From: SIG622 sp045652245
Lineage (GTDB): Bacteria > Bacillota > Clostridia > Oscillospirales > CAG-382
DNA: 64,000 bases
Reading direction: 5' to 3'
Assembly: GCA_045652245.1 (NCBI GenBank)
Contig: JAZRTY010000033.1
Span: forward strand, 1 to 64,000
Numbering within the stretch: position 1 is the stretch's first letter; each line of letters starts with the position of its first letter. The notes beneath the pieces were generated by a model. The model was not told where the DNA came from and made no database searches. It saw only the letters and a program-made list of their open reading frames with translations. Below, in pieces: positions 1 through 7,520 of the stretch. The translations under genes and the position numbers were made by a program.

Positions 1-241
1 AGATGAAGCCCTTACGTTCAAGACTGTCTACATATTTTTTGACGGTATTGTTGCTCATGCCGATGGCACTACCAATCGTAGCGTAGCTCGGATGGCAGGT
101 GAAGGTTTTTCTGTCCTCGCAGTACATGAGGAATGCAAGGACGGCGATCTCGCCGTAGTCAAGTCCGAGGCGGAACACAGCTTTCGGCAGAGGAAAATAA
201 TCGCCGGGGTTATCTCTGCGTTTAGGATCGTAGTATCTCAA
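1..241 (-). CDS. Helix-turn-helix protein, partial (C-terminus outside window)
   Basis: Eighty codons of a leftward gene are visible, beginning RYYDPKRRDNPGDYF. The segment from about residue 50 (YATIGSAIGMSNNTVKKYV) is a clear winged-helix/helix-turn-helix of the kind found in replication-initiator-like or regulatory proteins carried near one end of Firmicute integrative elements. I chose TTG at 239-241 as start because a perfect AAGGAGG stands seven bases upstream. An in-frame ATG further upstream (MQSKLYEGG...) lacks a ribosome site. It lies downstream of the polymerase-like gene on the same strand, separated from it by a terminator and a possible tiny leader ORF. The DNA target and role are unknown. 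Confidence 0.75.
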   Translation of the reverse strand, partial: MRYYDPKRRDNPGDYFPLPKAVFRLGLDYGEIAVLAFLMYCEDRKTFTCHPSYATIGSAIGMSNNTVKKYVDSLERKGFI

Positions 242-291
242 GGCAGTACCTCCTTCGTAAAGTTTTGATTGCATTTTGAATGTTTTTCATG
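226..291 (-). CDS. Possible 21-codon leader ORF overlapping the HTH gene start
   Basis: On the minus strand an AAAAGGAG site is followed by an ATG opening a short frame, MKNIQNAIKTLRRRYCLEILRS, which stops just inside the following helix-turn-helix gene. The reading frame differs from that gene's, and its last codons run over the downstream AGGAGG and TTG start. It could couple or gate translation of the next gene. It may also be a chance frame: there is no homology argument, only the ribosome site and position. Confidence 0.3.
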
Positions 292-334
292 GTAGTAGAA
301 CTCCTTTTATAAAATTTAATTTTGATTTGAGAAT

Positions 335-365
335 AAAAAAAGAGTGCCGAGATTTCTCGACACTC
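335..365 (-). terminator. Intrinsic terminator after the polymerase-like gene
   Basis: Reading leftward, GAGTGTCGAG, a four-base loop AAAT and CTCGGCACTC form a 10-bp stem with one G-U pair, followed by seven T residues. It lies 16 bases past the stop codon at 381, so it ends the transcript of the large upstream gene and separates it from the helix-turn-helix gene. Confidence 0.85.
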
Positions 366-380
366 ATGGTGTTTGTGGAT

Positions 381-3377
381 TTAATAATCCAATATTGATA
401 GTGGAACTCTGTTGCCGTTGGCATCGTAATATACGACCTTGCCATCGACTATTTCAATTTTTCCGTGGCTGCCCAAGACAGTATTGCCGTCAACAACAAT
501 CACGTGGGGATAACCGTAGATGATTTCGATCATATCGTCATGCTCAATGTTTTCCTCGTTTGCGAGCTTCAGCTCGGTGTAATGATAATCTTCGGGCGTT
601 TTAACTTTTGAGAGAAGCCGTCCGTTCTTCTCGAACAGAAGACAGGCAAAGAGGAAACTTTTGATTTGTGATATCTCTTTTTTCTCTCCCGAATCAAGCT
701 CTCGCAGAAGCAATCCAAGCACGCGGTCGTTGGATACGTTGCGTGCGACGACCTTCAAGCATTCATCGAGTATCTCTTGCATCTCGGCGCGGAAAATTGC
801 TTTCGCATCGTCGGAGGATTTGCTTTCCCTGATACGCAGGTGGCGGATATCATCCTCGGCTTTTTGTACGGCGACGATGATATTTTTCTTGCGGTGGTAG
901 TCGTTGCTGTCGCCGTCGCTTTCGTCAAGAGCGAAGACATCGGAAAGCTTTACCTTTCTTTTCGGCAATCTGTACGGCTCGTATTTGGTAACGAAATCAT
1001 AGATGATCGACATCGGACAGTTCAGCGTTGCGGTATTATTTTTCTCGATCTTTTCTTCTTGTCCTGTGATGAAATAGTAGAAGTTCGGGAGCTTGCCGCC
1101 GTTTGCCTTTTTGAATTCTTGCTTACGCTTCTCCAAGCGATGAAGCACCTTGCCCGTTTTCACAGCGTACATTCTTTTTGCTTTATCGATCTCCATTCCC
1201 GACAGCACAGCCAAGATGCAGATCTCATTGTATATCGGTAGGATATCGTTGATGCTCGCGCCGTCGTTCACATTATGCCATAAGAGGCTGTTAAGGAACT
1301 GCGAGAGGTTGACGATATCTCCGATCTTGTTTTCTGCAATGGCAAGGTCAAGCCTTGCGAGATCCACGGCAGAAGAAGAATATTCCGCTTTGCCGACGGG
1401 AGCAACGCAGCATACGGGAACACCCATATTCTCATAACAGCTCTTTGCCGAAAGGTAGAGGAACTGATCGTTCGTTACAAGCATGGAGTCCGAATCGTAG
1501 TCGCATCCGTTGAGCCTTTGCTGTAGATTGCTATTGATTGCATTGGCGCAGACGATATCCTTCGTGAGATTGAAATAGGTGTCTATTTCTTCTTTTCTGT
1601 GGTTGACTCCTATGAGGATGTTACCAAGGGTGATGTGCGGATTTCTCGCACAGGTTAGCATCTCGCCGTCCTTAAAGCGTGTGGTATAAACTTCGCCGTC
1701 GCCGAGAAGCATCGGCTCTGTCGGCTCGTAGGTCTTGTCCGTTACGGCACATAAGAATTCATAGGGGTTTCCGAATATGGTTTGGTTGTTACCGTTCACA
1801 AGCACACGACCTTTTTTGAGCCTACGCTTGAAATAATAACACACGTCGGTTTTCAGATCCTTATAAAATTCCGTATGCTCGAATTCGGGCGTTCTGAACA
1901 GCATCTCCATCACGACCTTGCGCCGATAGTTATCTGCTGTCATAACCGCGAGGTCATCGGGTTCTGTTTCCGACAAATAATTGATCTGATAGCGGAGGTG
2001 CATCGCGCTTGCGTATATCTTGTAAAGGTGATTGAGCGAAGCATCAAGCAATTGCTCCATTCCCGTAGGCGTGATGGCAAGGGTGTTCATCAGCTGATAG
2101 TTGGTGTACGCCAAGCGACCTTCCATATTTGACGGAGGCTTATCCGTTTTAACAACACCGAACTCTGATGTGGTCTTGCCACAGTATACTGCATCAAGCC
2201 AATCTTCAAGGGATTTCTTGAGAGGCTGACCTTTCGGCATAAATTTGAGGTATTTGAGGCTGCTCTCGGTGATGACGAGTTTGATGTCCTCGACCTTTCG
2301 CGCGGTGGTGTAACCTGCGAGCTGTCCGACGGTGGTGATGCCCTTGTTCTTGAACCATTTCTGCAGATTCGTACTAAACGCACAGGTCTTGAAGAAGCGG
2401 TTACGAAGGAGCATCATACCTTTGTCTGCGTATCCGGCTCTCTCAAATTCGCTTACATCAAGGAGGGCTTCACCATCCCATATTACGTTCTCGATCTCGG
2501 TTTCTTCCTCGATTGCCGTAAGTCCGAGTGCTTTATCTTCCTTTACGCACACAGCGGTGGTCTTGAATTTACTCACCTTATCGGGAATGATAAGGATCGC
2601 TTTCTTCGGGAGCCTGATGGTGTTTTCGATGCTACTTAAGGTCAAGGCAATATACGCCTGCCACGATGCTTGATCCGAAACTGTATCTGCAGAAAGACCG
2701 CAGGCGCTCCAATCCATCATAGCCTGATAGAGTGGCACGGCAATGAACAAACACCGTCCACCGCGGCTTGAGCCTGCGCTTCGCTTATAGCGAACATAAT
2801 GGACTCCATCAACGTCGAAGCCGTTGCAGTAGAGAGATTTACGGATTTCTTCCTTTTTCACAACGGAGGGGATTTCCTTGCCGCTTCTCTTATACTCGCG
2901 CTTTTTCGCATCGTACACAAAGTATTTGCCGAGAAGCTTTGCGGAGATTGGATGTTCTACGGGAGCATAGCGCTTATCCTGATTCAGCGGTGTTTCGATG
3001 GCAACGAGCGTTGGTTTGCTGTCAATCGTTCGAATGCACACGTGGTCGGTCATATCCTCGGTAGTCACGTTATAACCGTCAAGAACATACCGCCGTCCGT
3101 GCTTTTCGTAAAGCTTTATTGCGTAATCGAAGGAGACCGAAACAATGGCTCGGCAGAATCTCTTATCTTCAAGATAGGGATATCCTATCTCGGATTCAAA
3201 ATCGCCGTATATCTCTGCGAGCTTCATTGTATCAAGGCTCTCGTCGAGTACGCCGGAGAATGCGTGGGGATCGGTCTTGCCATCCTTCAGCGCGGTCAGC
3301 CCCTTGCTTCTGTAAATGGTACTGCCGTCAAGCGCTATGATCTGCACAAATTCATATTTCTTCTTTTTTTCTGCCAT
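381..3377 (-). CDS. Two-barrel RNA polymerase homolog (YonO / cellular RdRP-like)
   Basis: 998 residues. The key segment is near residues 575-640: ARNPHITLGN, then about 40 residues, then NGCDYDSDSMLVTND. This order (R-N-P...G followed by a D-x-D-x-D loop) matches the catalytic double-psi-barrel of eukaryotic RNA-silencing polymerases (sGgDLDGD), phage SPbeta YonO and multisubunit beta-prime (NADFDGD). Here the usual Gly of DxDGD is Ser, but all three Asp (626, 628, 630) remain. Upstream segments KRSAGSSRGG (about 198-207) and WDGEALLD (about 300-307) also resemble conserved positions of that superfamily. The ATG at 3377 is preferred over the one at 3395 because AAAGGAGG lies between them. 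It has its own promoter and terminator, so it is monocistronic. Template (DNA or RNA) and role are inferred only; transcription of element genes is the simplest idea. Confidence 0.75.
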   Translation of the reverse strand: MAEKKKKYEFVQIIALDGSTIYRSKGLTALKDGKTDPHAFSGVLDESLDTMKLAEIYGDFESEIGYPYLEDKRFCRAIVSVSFDYAIKLYEKHGRRYVLDGYNVTTEDMTDHVCIRTIDSKPTLVAIETPLNQDKRYAPVEHPISAKLLGKYFVYDAKKREYKRSGKEIPSVVKKEEIRKSLYCNGFDVDGVHYVRYKRSAGSSRGGRCLFIAVPLYQAMMDWSACGLSADTVSDQASWQAYIALTLSSIENTIRLPKKAILIIPDKVSKFKTTAVCVKEDKALGLTAIEEETEIENVIWDGEALLDVSEFERAGYADKGMMLLRNRFFKTCAFSTNLQKWFKNKGITTVGQLAGYTTARKVEDIKLVITESSLKYLKFMPKGQPLKKSLEDWLDAVYCGKTTSEFGVVKTDKPPSNMEGRLAYTNYQLMNTLAITPTGMEQLLDASLNHLYKIYASAMHLRYQINYLSETEPDDLAVMTADNYRRKVVMEMLFRTPEFEHTEFYKDLKTDVCYYFKRRLKKGRVLVNGNNQTIFGNPYEFLCAVTDKTYEPTEPMLLGDGEVYTTRFKDGEMLTCARNPHITLGNILIGVNHRKEEIDTYFNLTKDIVCANAINSNLQQRLNGCDYDSDSMLVTNDQFLYLSAKSCYENMGVPVCCVAPVGKAEYSSSAVDLARLDLAIAENKIGDIVNLSQFLNSLLWHNVNDGASINDILPIYNEICILAVLSGMEIDKAKRMYAVKTGKVLHRLEKRKQEFKKANGGKLPNFYYFITGQEEKIEKNNTATLNCPMSIIYDFVTKYEPYRLPKRKVKLSDVFALDESDGDSNDYHRKKNIIVAVQKAEDDIRHLRIRESKSSDDAKAIFRAEMQEILDECLKVVARNVSNDRVLGLLLRELDSGEKKEISQIKSFLFACLLFEKNGRLLSKVKTPEDYHYTELKLANEENIEHDDMIEIIYGYPHVIVVDGNTVLGSHGKIEIVDGKVVYYDANGNRVPLSILDY

Positions 3378-3412
3378 TGGCTTGCCTCCTTTCATAGAAT
3401 TTTTGGTAATTT

Positions 3413-3441
3413 ATTATACCATATTTTTCGGTTCTTTTCAA
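3413..3441 (-). promoter_or_regulatory. Promoter of the polymerase-like gene
   Basis: Leftward TTGAAA, a 17-bp spacer and TATAAT end 36 bases before the chosen ATG. This is a housekeeping sigma-A type promoter, so the polymerase homolog can be transcribed by the host enzyme. Confidence 0.75.
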
Positions 3442-3649
3442 GTAAGAGAATATGAACGGCACAGGATTTTTGCAAAAAACTCCGCTTTTGATACGCCTAC
3501 CATATACGCAAGACCATAGGAGCGAATGCAAAATCACGAAAGCCCTTGATTTATCTACACTTTTGCGTTCTTTTGATACACGGCAGAAAAGAAGCATCTG
3601 TAAATTTCGGCTTCATTTTTGCAAATCTGTGCAAGCTTTTTACGCAAAA

Positions 3650-3680
3650 GTGGTCTGTCCTACATTTTGGGACAGACCAC
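3650..3680. repeat. Perfect 11-bp inverted repeat
   Basis: GTGGTCTGTCC and GGACAGACCAC flank a nine-base loop. No T-run follows on the plus strand; leftward it is followed by TTTTGCG, so it may be a weak terminator. It could equally be a protein-binding or element-end structure next to the direct repeat. Confidence 0.55.
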
Positions 3681-3692
3681 CGTCGGTTGCTG

Positions 3693-3731
3693 CTTTTTTC
3701 GCTGGGCGTTTTCTTTGCTTACAGCGATGCA
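3693..3731 (+). repeat. Left copy of 39-bp direct repeat bracketing the cargo
   Basis: Identical at 38 of 39 positions to 17294-17332, in the same orientation, with weaker similarity for another 19 bases. The core reads CGTTTTCTTTGCTTACAGCG. The two copies bracket 13.5 kb of cargo genes. It could be a recombination scar, a duplicated operator, or the target of the event that brought the cargo in. Confidence 0.8.
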
Positions 3732-3749
3732 GATATTGAGGTTTGAGAA

Positions 3750-3813
3750 AGCCCTCGCTCCATTTCTGAACAAGTCCGTTTTTAACGGACTTGTTCAAAG
3801 CGGAACGAGGGCT
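3750..3813 (-). terminator. Terminator of the MerR/ABC operon (repeat family T1)
   Basis: Leftward AGCCCTCGTTCC ... GGAGCGAGGGCT pairs around a second internal hairpin (GAACAAGTCCGTT / AACGGACTTGTTC) and ends in TTTCTC. It shares the block CCCTCGCTCCATTT with the terminators at 6597 and 9109. Confidence 0.75.
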
Positions 3814-3821
3814 GAGTTAGT

Positions 3822-4592
3822 TTATAAATGTTTTTTGTTGAATATCGGTATGCTGACGGCAAAACAAATTATAGTCGCAATAGCCGTTACAATAATGGCT
3901 GCGATATATTCTTTTGATTGTGCCATACCATATATCAAAGAATTACCGTCCGTTAACAATGTCGGCAGATATTTATTAGCTTTTGGTAGCAAACCAACGA
4001 TATAGGAAATAAGAACGATAGCTCCTGTTCCGAGAAGCACTCCTGTGCTTGAAGTGGATATCGTAGAAAAGAGAGTCATCAAAGAAATGACGAATACGCC
4101 GAACAACCACCAACACACAACCGAAAGTAGAAGATTCTGCGCTACCGAGTTGTCCCAAAAATATGAATTATAAAGATACGTGATTCCAAAGCAGAGCCAA
4201 AACCCGAGCGACCAAATCGCACAGAGAACACCTGCTTTTGAAATAACGACCTTGTAGCGCTCAAGTCCTTTCGTCAAGGAAAGTACCAGCGTACCCGAGC
4301 TATACTCTTTGGTAAAGATCGCACCTTGAAGCAAAACGAAGGCAATCAATCCGATGGGCATATTCTTGAAAAATTGCATCCAAGAATCCATCGCGCTGAC
4401 TTTCACATCGGTCACAATCATACCGCTTTCCGCAAGCGAGTCTGCCATAACCTCAAGCATCCACGGCGTGAGCTTTGCCACCGCAGGATTCATAATTCCA
4501 AGCAGAACAAGCAGAGCAAGAGTTATCCACAATCTGCCGCTGCGAAGCTGCTCCATACATTCTTTTTTTATGAAGGCGAACAAGGATTTCAT
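3822..4592 (-). CDS. ABC-2 type exporter permease
   Basis: 256 residues with about six hydrophobic segments (first around residues 20-45, last around 230-250) and the ABC-2 pattern of a large extracytoplasmic loop after the first helix. The sequence KEYSSGTLVLSLTKGLERYK near the middle is the typical cytoplasmic coupling segment of this family. The start codon overlaps the stop of the ATPase gene (ATGA), so the two are translationally coupled. With the adjacent ATPase, small membrane protein and MerR regulator it forms a drug or lantibiotic/bacitracin-type export cassette. The substrate is unknown. It is the last gene before terminator T1. Confidence 0.85.
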   Translation of the reverse strand: MKSLFAFIKKECMEQLRSGRLWITLALLVLLGIMNPAVAKLTPWMLEVMADSLAESGMIVTDVKVSAMDSWMQFFKNMPIGLIAFVLLQGAIFTKEYSSGTLVLSLTKGLERYKVVISKAGVLCAIWSLGFWLCFGITYLYNSYFWDNSVAQNLLLSVVCWWLFGVFVISLMTLFSTISTSSTGVLLGTGAIVLISYIVGLLPKANKYLPTLLTDGNSLIYGMAQSKEYIAAIIVTAIATIICFAVSIPIFNKKHL

Positions 4593-5488
4593 TTTTCCGT
4601 CACCTCCATAAACAGATCTTCAAGACTCGGTTCTAAACGCTCCACCTTCAAGAGTGATATGCGATTATTTGCAATAAAGCGTAAAACTTCGGATGCAGAA
4701 TGCTTATCCTCCGAGAATGTTACCTTGTTTCTGTCGATTTCCTTCGCCTTTGGAAAGGCGGTTTTCAGAATGACAGTATCCGAGTCGTTTTCGGTTTCTA
4801 TCATATATTCGTTGCTTCTGTATCTCGTTTTGATATCGGACAGCTTGCCCCCAATATTCACTACGCCGTCTTTCAAAAAAGCCACGTCGGTACAAATACG
4901 CTCCACATCGGATAGAATGTGCGTAGAAAACAGTACCGTTGTCTGATCCTTGATAGCCAAGAGAATATCGAGTATTTCTTTTCTGCCTATAGGATCGAGC
5001 GCCGAGGTTGGCTCGTCACAAAAAAGAAGCTTCGGGCGAGAGAGGAGAGCCTGTGCAATACCCAAGCGTTGCTTCATGCCTCGTGAAAAGCCTTTAATAC
5101 GGTGCGTTTCATCAGCAAGACCGACAAGAGTGAGCAACTCATTTGTACGTTCTTCTATCTCCTCACGGCTCATTCCCGTAATCTCGCCGCAAAAACGCAG
5201 ATATTCTTTCGCCGTCATAAACGAATAGAATTCGGGAACGTCGGGGAGATAGCCGATATAACGGTTGGTATCGGTTTGCCCGTAAACCACTTTTTCTCCG
5301 TTAACAATAATCTCGCCTGAATCTGCCCTCAGAAGTCCGAGAACTGTTTTCATAGTGGTTGTCTTGCCTGAACCGTTTTTTCCTATAAAGCCATAAATGC
5401 TATGCTCCGGCACAGACAGATTAAGTCCTTTCAAAACCTCTTTATCACCAAACCGCTTATGCAGACCGGTGATGCGTAGCATATCCAT
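4589..5488 (-). CDS. ABC transporter ATP-binding protein
   Basis: 299 residues. Walker A is GKNGSGKTTTMK near residue 38, the signature is FSRGMKQRLGIAQ near 135 and Walker B is LLFCDEPTSALDP near 155, followed by the switch His in LFSTHILSDVE. The C-terminal extension of about 80 residues is usual for exporter ATPases of the bacitracin/lantibiotic immunity group. I start it at 5488 because AAGGAGGA lies six bases upstream and the ATG overlaps the TAA of the preceding small gene (TAATG); a longer in-frame start at 5566 would run through that gene. It energises the permease encoded next. Confidence 0.9.
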   Translation of the reverse strand: MDMLRITGLHKRFGDKEVLKGLNLSVPEHSIYGFIGKNGSGKTTTMKTVLGLLRADSGEIIVNGEKVVYGQTDTNRYIGYLPDVPEFYSFMTAKEYLRFCGEITGMSREEIEERTNELLTLVGLADETHRIKGFSRGMKQRLGIAQALLSRPKLLFCDEPTSALDPIGRKEILDILLAIKDQTTVLFSTHILSDVERICTDVAFLKDGVVNIGGKLSDIKTRYRSNEYMIETENDSDTVILKTAFPKAKEIDRNKVTFSEDKHSASEVLRFIANNRISLLKVERLEPSLEDLFMEVTEK

Positions 5489-5691
5489 TACGTGTCCTCC
5501 TTGCCAAGCAGGAAGTAAAGGATCGGCCCGACAAAGTTTATCATCACGATGGTAATAACCAGCCACAAAGCACGATTACCACGCTTATATGTCTTGTGAG
5601 TTAAAATATGATACAGTGTATATCCAAACAGCGCAAACTGTACAATCACAAGCGGAATTAAAAACGGAAGAACTTCCATAATCTTATCCAT
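5488..5691 (-). CDS. Small PLD nuclease N-terminal-type membrane protein
   Basis: 67 residues with two membrane segments (about 8-28 and 40-60) and the pattern NRALWLVITIVMINFVGPILYFLLGK, which matches the PLDc_N family of short membrane proteins often seen in ABC-exporter operons of Bacillota. The family name comes from its occurrence at the N-terminus of cardiolipin synthases; no phospholipase domain is present here. It overlaps both neighbours by one base (TAATG junctions), so it is part of a tightly coupled four-gene operon. It may help assemble the exporter, but the role is not known. Confidence 0.8.
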   Translation of the reverse strand: MDKIMEVLPFLIPLVIVQFALFGYTLYHILTHKTYKRGNRALWLVITIVMINFVGPILYFLLGKEDT

Positions 5692-6422
5692 TATTTCTTA
5701 TCCTCCTTTTCCGCGTATACTTCGACACACAATCCCTTACGTCCGCACGTCACGCAAGTCAGACGGCGCATTTTCGGTGTGTGATATGCCCAAAATACTT
5801 CCTTCATTTTAGGCTTGAACACCTCGTGACATTCAGGACAGATATAGGCAACGTGATTAAAATAATATTTAGACACGCAAATTCCCCACGGAATTGCCAC
5901 ACAAGCCCATATCACGAACAGCCACCAAAGACCGTTTGTGATCCACAGAACAATCGACGTCAATTGCAGTGCGGTCACGGGAATTCCCGTAAGCACCATA
6001 GTCAGGCGCATTTTGTTCAACTTGTTTTTTTGTTTCATAACGTGTGCTATATCACCGATAGATTCAACGGAGAAAGTATCAAGCTCCTTTAACTCACGCT
6101 TAATACCCTCAATCAAGTCAAGCTTGACTTGACGCTCGGAAAGTTCTTCTCTCAGAACCTGCTCCTGTTGTTCAAGTAATATTGAAATGATGTTTTCGGG
6201 ATTTTTCTCGGCAAACAAAGCAGAGATGCTATTAATGGGAAGTCCGGCTTCGCGCAGAAAACAGATAATGTGCATACGCTTCAAGTCGTCCTCTGTATAG
6301 AGCCTGCGACCACCCTCGGAAAGCTCACTCGGCACGAGAATGCCTCGGTCATCATAATATTGAACCGTTCTCACCGATACGCCACAGAGCTTTGCAATTT
6401 CTCCCGTCGTATATTTTGACAT
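5691..6422 (-). CDS. MerR-family regulator with membrane and zinc-ribbon-like tail
   Basis: 243 residues. Residues 1-70 are the MerR winged helix (YTTGEIAKLCGVSVRTVQYYDDRGIL), residues 75-125 the dimerising coiled coil. It then continues unusually with two membrane segments (about 138-180) and a four-cysteine tail (CPEC ... CVTCG near 195-230), so the sensor may be membrane-anchored and metal- or ligand-responsive. It heads the ABC operon. Its promoter has the 19-bp spacer and central palindrome typical of MerR-controlled promoters, which implies autoregulation with the downstream exporter genes. The inducer is unknown. Confidence 0.88.
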   Translation of the reverse strand: MSKYTTGEIAKLCGVSVRTVQYYDDRGILVPSELSEGGRRLYTEDDLKRMHIICFLREAGLPINSISALFAEKNPENIISILLEQQEQVLREELSERQVKLDLIEGIKRELKELDTFSVESIGDIAHVMKQKNKLNKMRLTMVLTGIPVTALQLTSIVLWITNGLWWLFVIWACVAIPWGICVSKYYFNHVAYICPECHEVFKPKMKEVFWAYHTPKMRRLTCVTCGRKGLCVEVYAEKEDKK

Positions 6423-6445
6423 AGCTTATCACCTCCTTGATCCCC

Positions 6446-6476
6446 ATTATACAACATTACGCAGCGTAACGAGCAA
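6446..6476 (-). promoter_or_regulatory. MerR-type promoter with 19-bp spacer and palindrome
   Basis: Leftward TTGCTC and TATAAT are separated by exactly 19 bases, and the spacer contains the 13-base palindrome TTACGCTGCGTAA (6457-6469). The over-long spacer with a central operator is the hallmark of MerR-family activation by DNA distortion. The promoter drives merR and the exporter genes behind it. Confidence 0.85.
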
Positions 6477-6596
6477 TACCTCACGCAAGGGGATTTTTTG
6501 AAAAATTCTCGACTATTAGTTGAGTTTTCGTATTTCTCGGTATTTTTAGTATATTATATCACAATTTTATGAGCTGCTCAAGAATATAGATAAAAT

Positions 6597-6621
6597 CCCT
6601 CGCTCCATTTTGGAACGAGGG
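6597..6621 (-). terminator. Terminator of the ABC/LytTR operon (repeat family T2)
   Basis: CCCTCG(CT)TCC ... GGA(AC)GAGGG stem with a four-base loop, followed leftward by a T-rich tract. It shares about 14 identical bases with T1 and T3 and, with T3, a further block containing GATTTTGCTGTTTT on the gene side. Confidence 0.75.
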
Positions 6622-6634
6622 CTGATGCTATTAC

Positions 6635-7069
6635 TTATAGATTTTGCTGTTTTTTCTTCAGCAACTCATTGAGTTTGGCTGTGTTTCTTCTGACAATCGA
6701 ATAAATGATAGCCCAAATTACGATATATCCGATGACAAAAACTGCCGTGAATACTATTATCGGTATTATGCCAAAGTCAAGCCAATCGTTGAGTAGATAC
6801 GTACCGAGATAGCCAACATACAAAACACTACCGTGTATCAAGATTGCCGTCATCAGCGGCATACGCTCAATTTGATAGATGGCGTTCAAACCACCTGCAA
6901 TAAAAGCAAGAGTGGTGAGTGAAAATATACCGATGCAGACCTCATTAACGGTTAAAGTGCTTACGTCAGCAGAATGTTGTAAAATCAGATATGTTATTGC
7001 TAAAACAATCGGACCGATACCCGCGGCAATGAAGCCACGGCGCAAAAACTCCAAAACAAACTTTTTCAT
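6635..7069 (-). CDS. DUF3021 membrane protein
   Basis: 144 residues, four membrane helices (about 12-30, 45-63, 74-95 and 103-127) and a lysine-rich tail. Topology and the position right behind a LytTR regulator match the DUF3021 family, which is typically encoded as the partner of LytTR regulators and often acts to antagonise them. It overlaps the LytTR gene by four bases (ATGA), indicating coupled translation. By analogy it would hold the regulator inactive until a membrane signal arrives. It is the last gene of the operon, followed by terminator T2. Confidence 0.85.
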   Translation of the reverse strand: MKKFVLEFLRRGFIAAGIGPIVLAITYLILQHSADVSTLTVNEVCIGIFSLTTLAFIAGGLNAIYQIERMPLMTAILIHGSVLYVGYLGTYLLNDWLDFGIIPIIVFTAVFVIGYIVIWAIIYSIVRRNTAKLNELLKKKQQNL

Positions 7070-7509
7070 ATTCCTTCATACCTCCTTCTGATTTCCGCAA
7101 AGCATCGCCTTGAAACATATTCTCGATAGCCACATTGAAATACGGCATCGATACCACCGCTGAATACTGCGTCAAATCTTTGAATTCGGTGTTCATTGGC
7201 AAGAGTTGACTTGTTAATGCGGATAAAGTAAGATGGTAAAATATCCTCTAATTCTCGCAGTCTGTCTTTGAGCGAAAAGCGGTTGCCTTTCGTATCAATG
7301 GCAATTACCTTTCTATCAATAACAGTAATGCATTCTATTTCTCCGAAAGAAAGCTTTCGTATTTCTTCTTCACGGTGTCCTATAATAAAGTCTGCTCCTG
7401 AAAAGCTATGCACGAGATCCTCTATCTCTTGTGTCAGAGAAGAAGGCGCGTGAACGATTGCTATTATTTCTTCTTCAGCCTCTTTATCAATGATGAGTTT
7501 GTACTTCAT
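7066..7509 (-). CDS. LytTR DNA-binding regulator
   Basis: 147 residues, no receiver domain. The C-terminal 95 residues carry the LytTR fold pattern: EIECITVIDRKVIAIDTKG, LRELEDILPSYFIRINKSTLANEHRIQRF and a terminal basic segment. The ATG at 7509 is preferred to the TTG at 7515 because AAGGA lies eight bases upstream. It sits between the ABC permease gene and its DUF3021 partner. It probably regulates its own operon or a nearby promoter through paired direct repeats, but I could not identify the operator. Confidence 0.87.
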   Translation of the reverse strand: MKYKLIIDKEAEEEIIAIVHAPSSLTQEIEDLVHSFSGADFIIGHREEEIRKLSFGEIECITVIDRKVIAIDTKGNRFSLKDRLRELEDILPSYFIRINKSTLANEHRIQRFDAVFSGGIDAVFQCGYREYVSRRCFAEIRRRYEGI

Positions 7510-7520
7510 TTTCAATATCC

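Larger units (their letters stand above)
3396..3821. other. Intergenic region with hairpin, direct repeat and terminator
   Basis: Four hundred bases without a convincing gene. It holds the promoter of the polymerase-like gene, a perfect 11-bp hairpin at 3650-3680 (GTGGTCTGTCC / GGACAGACCAC, nine-base loop), the left 39-bp direct repeat at 3693-3731 and a long terminator at 3750-3813. Short frames here show no recognisable protein. Confidence 0.6.

Noticed and set aside
381..3377. Viral palm-type RNA-dependent RNA polymerase
   Set aside because: No GDD palm motif; the DxDxD loop with the preceding RNP block fits the double-psi-barrel class instead.
2799..3455. Long rightward frame (218 codons) opposite the polymerase-like gene
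   Set aside because: Antisense shadow of a well-supported gene; no ribosome site or family resemblance.
3452..4005. Overlapping rightward frames in and beyond the gap right of the polymerase gene
   Set aside because: They cross hairpins and a terminator, are not supported by ribosome sites, and run antisense into the permease gene.
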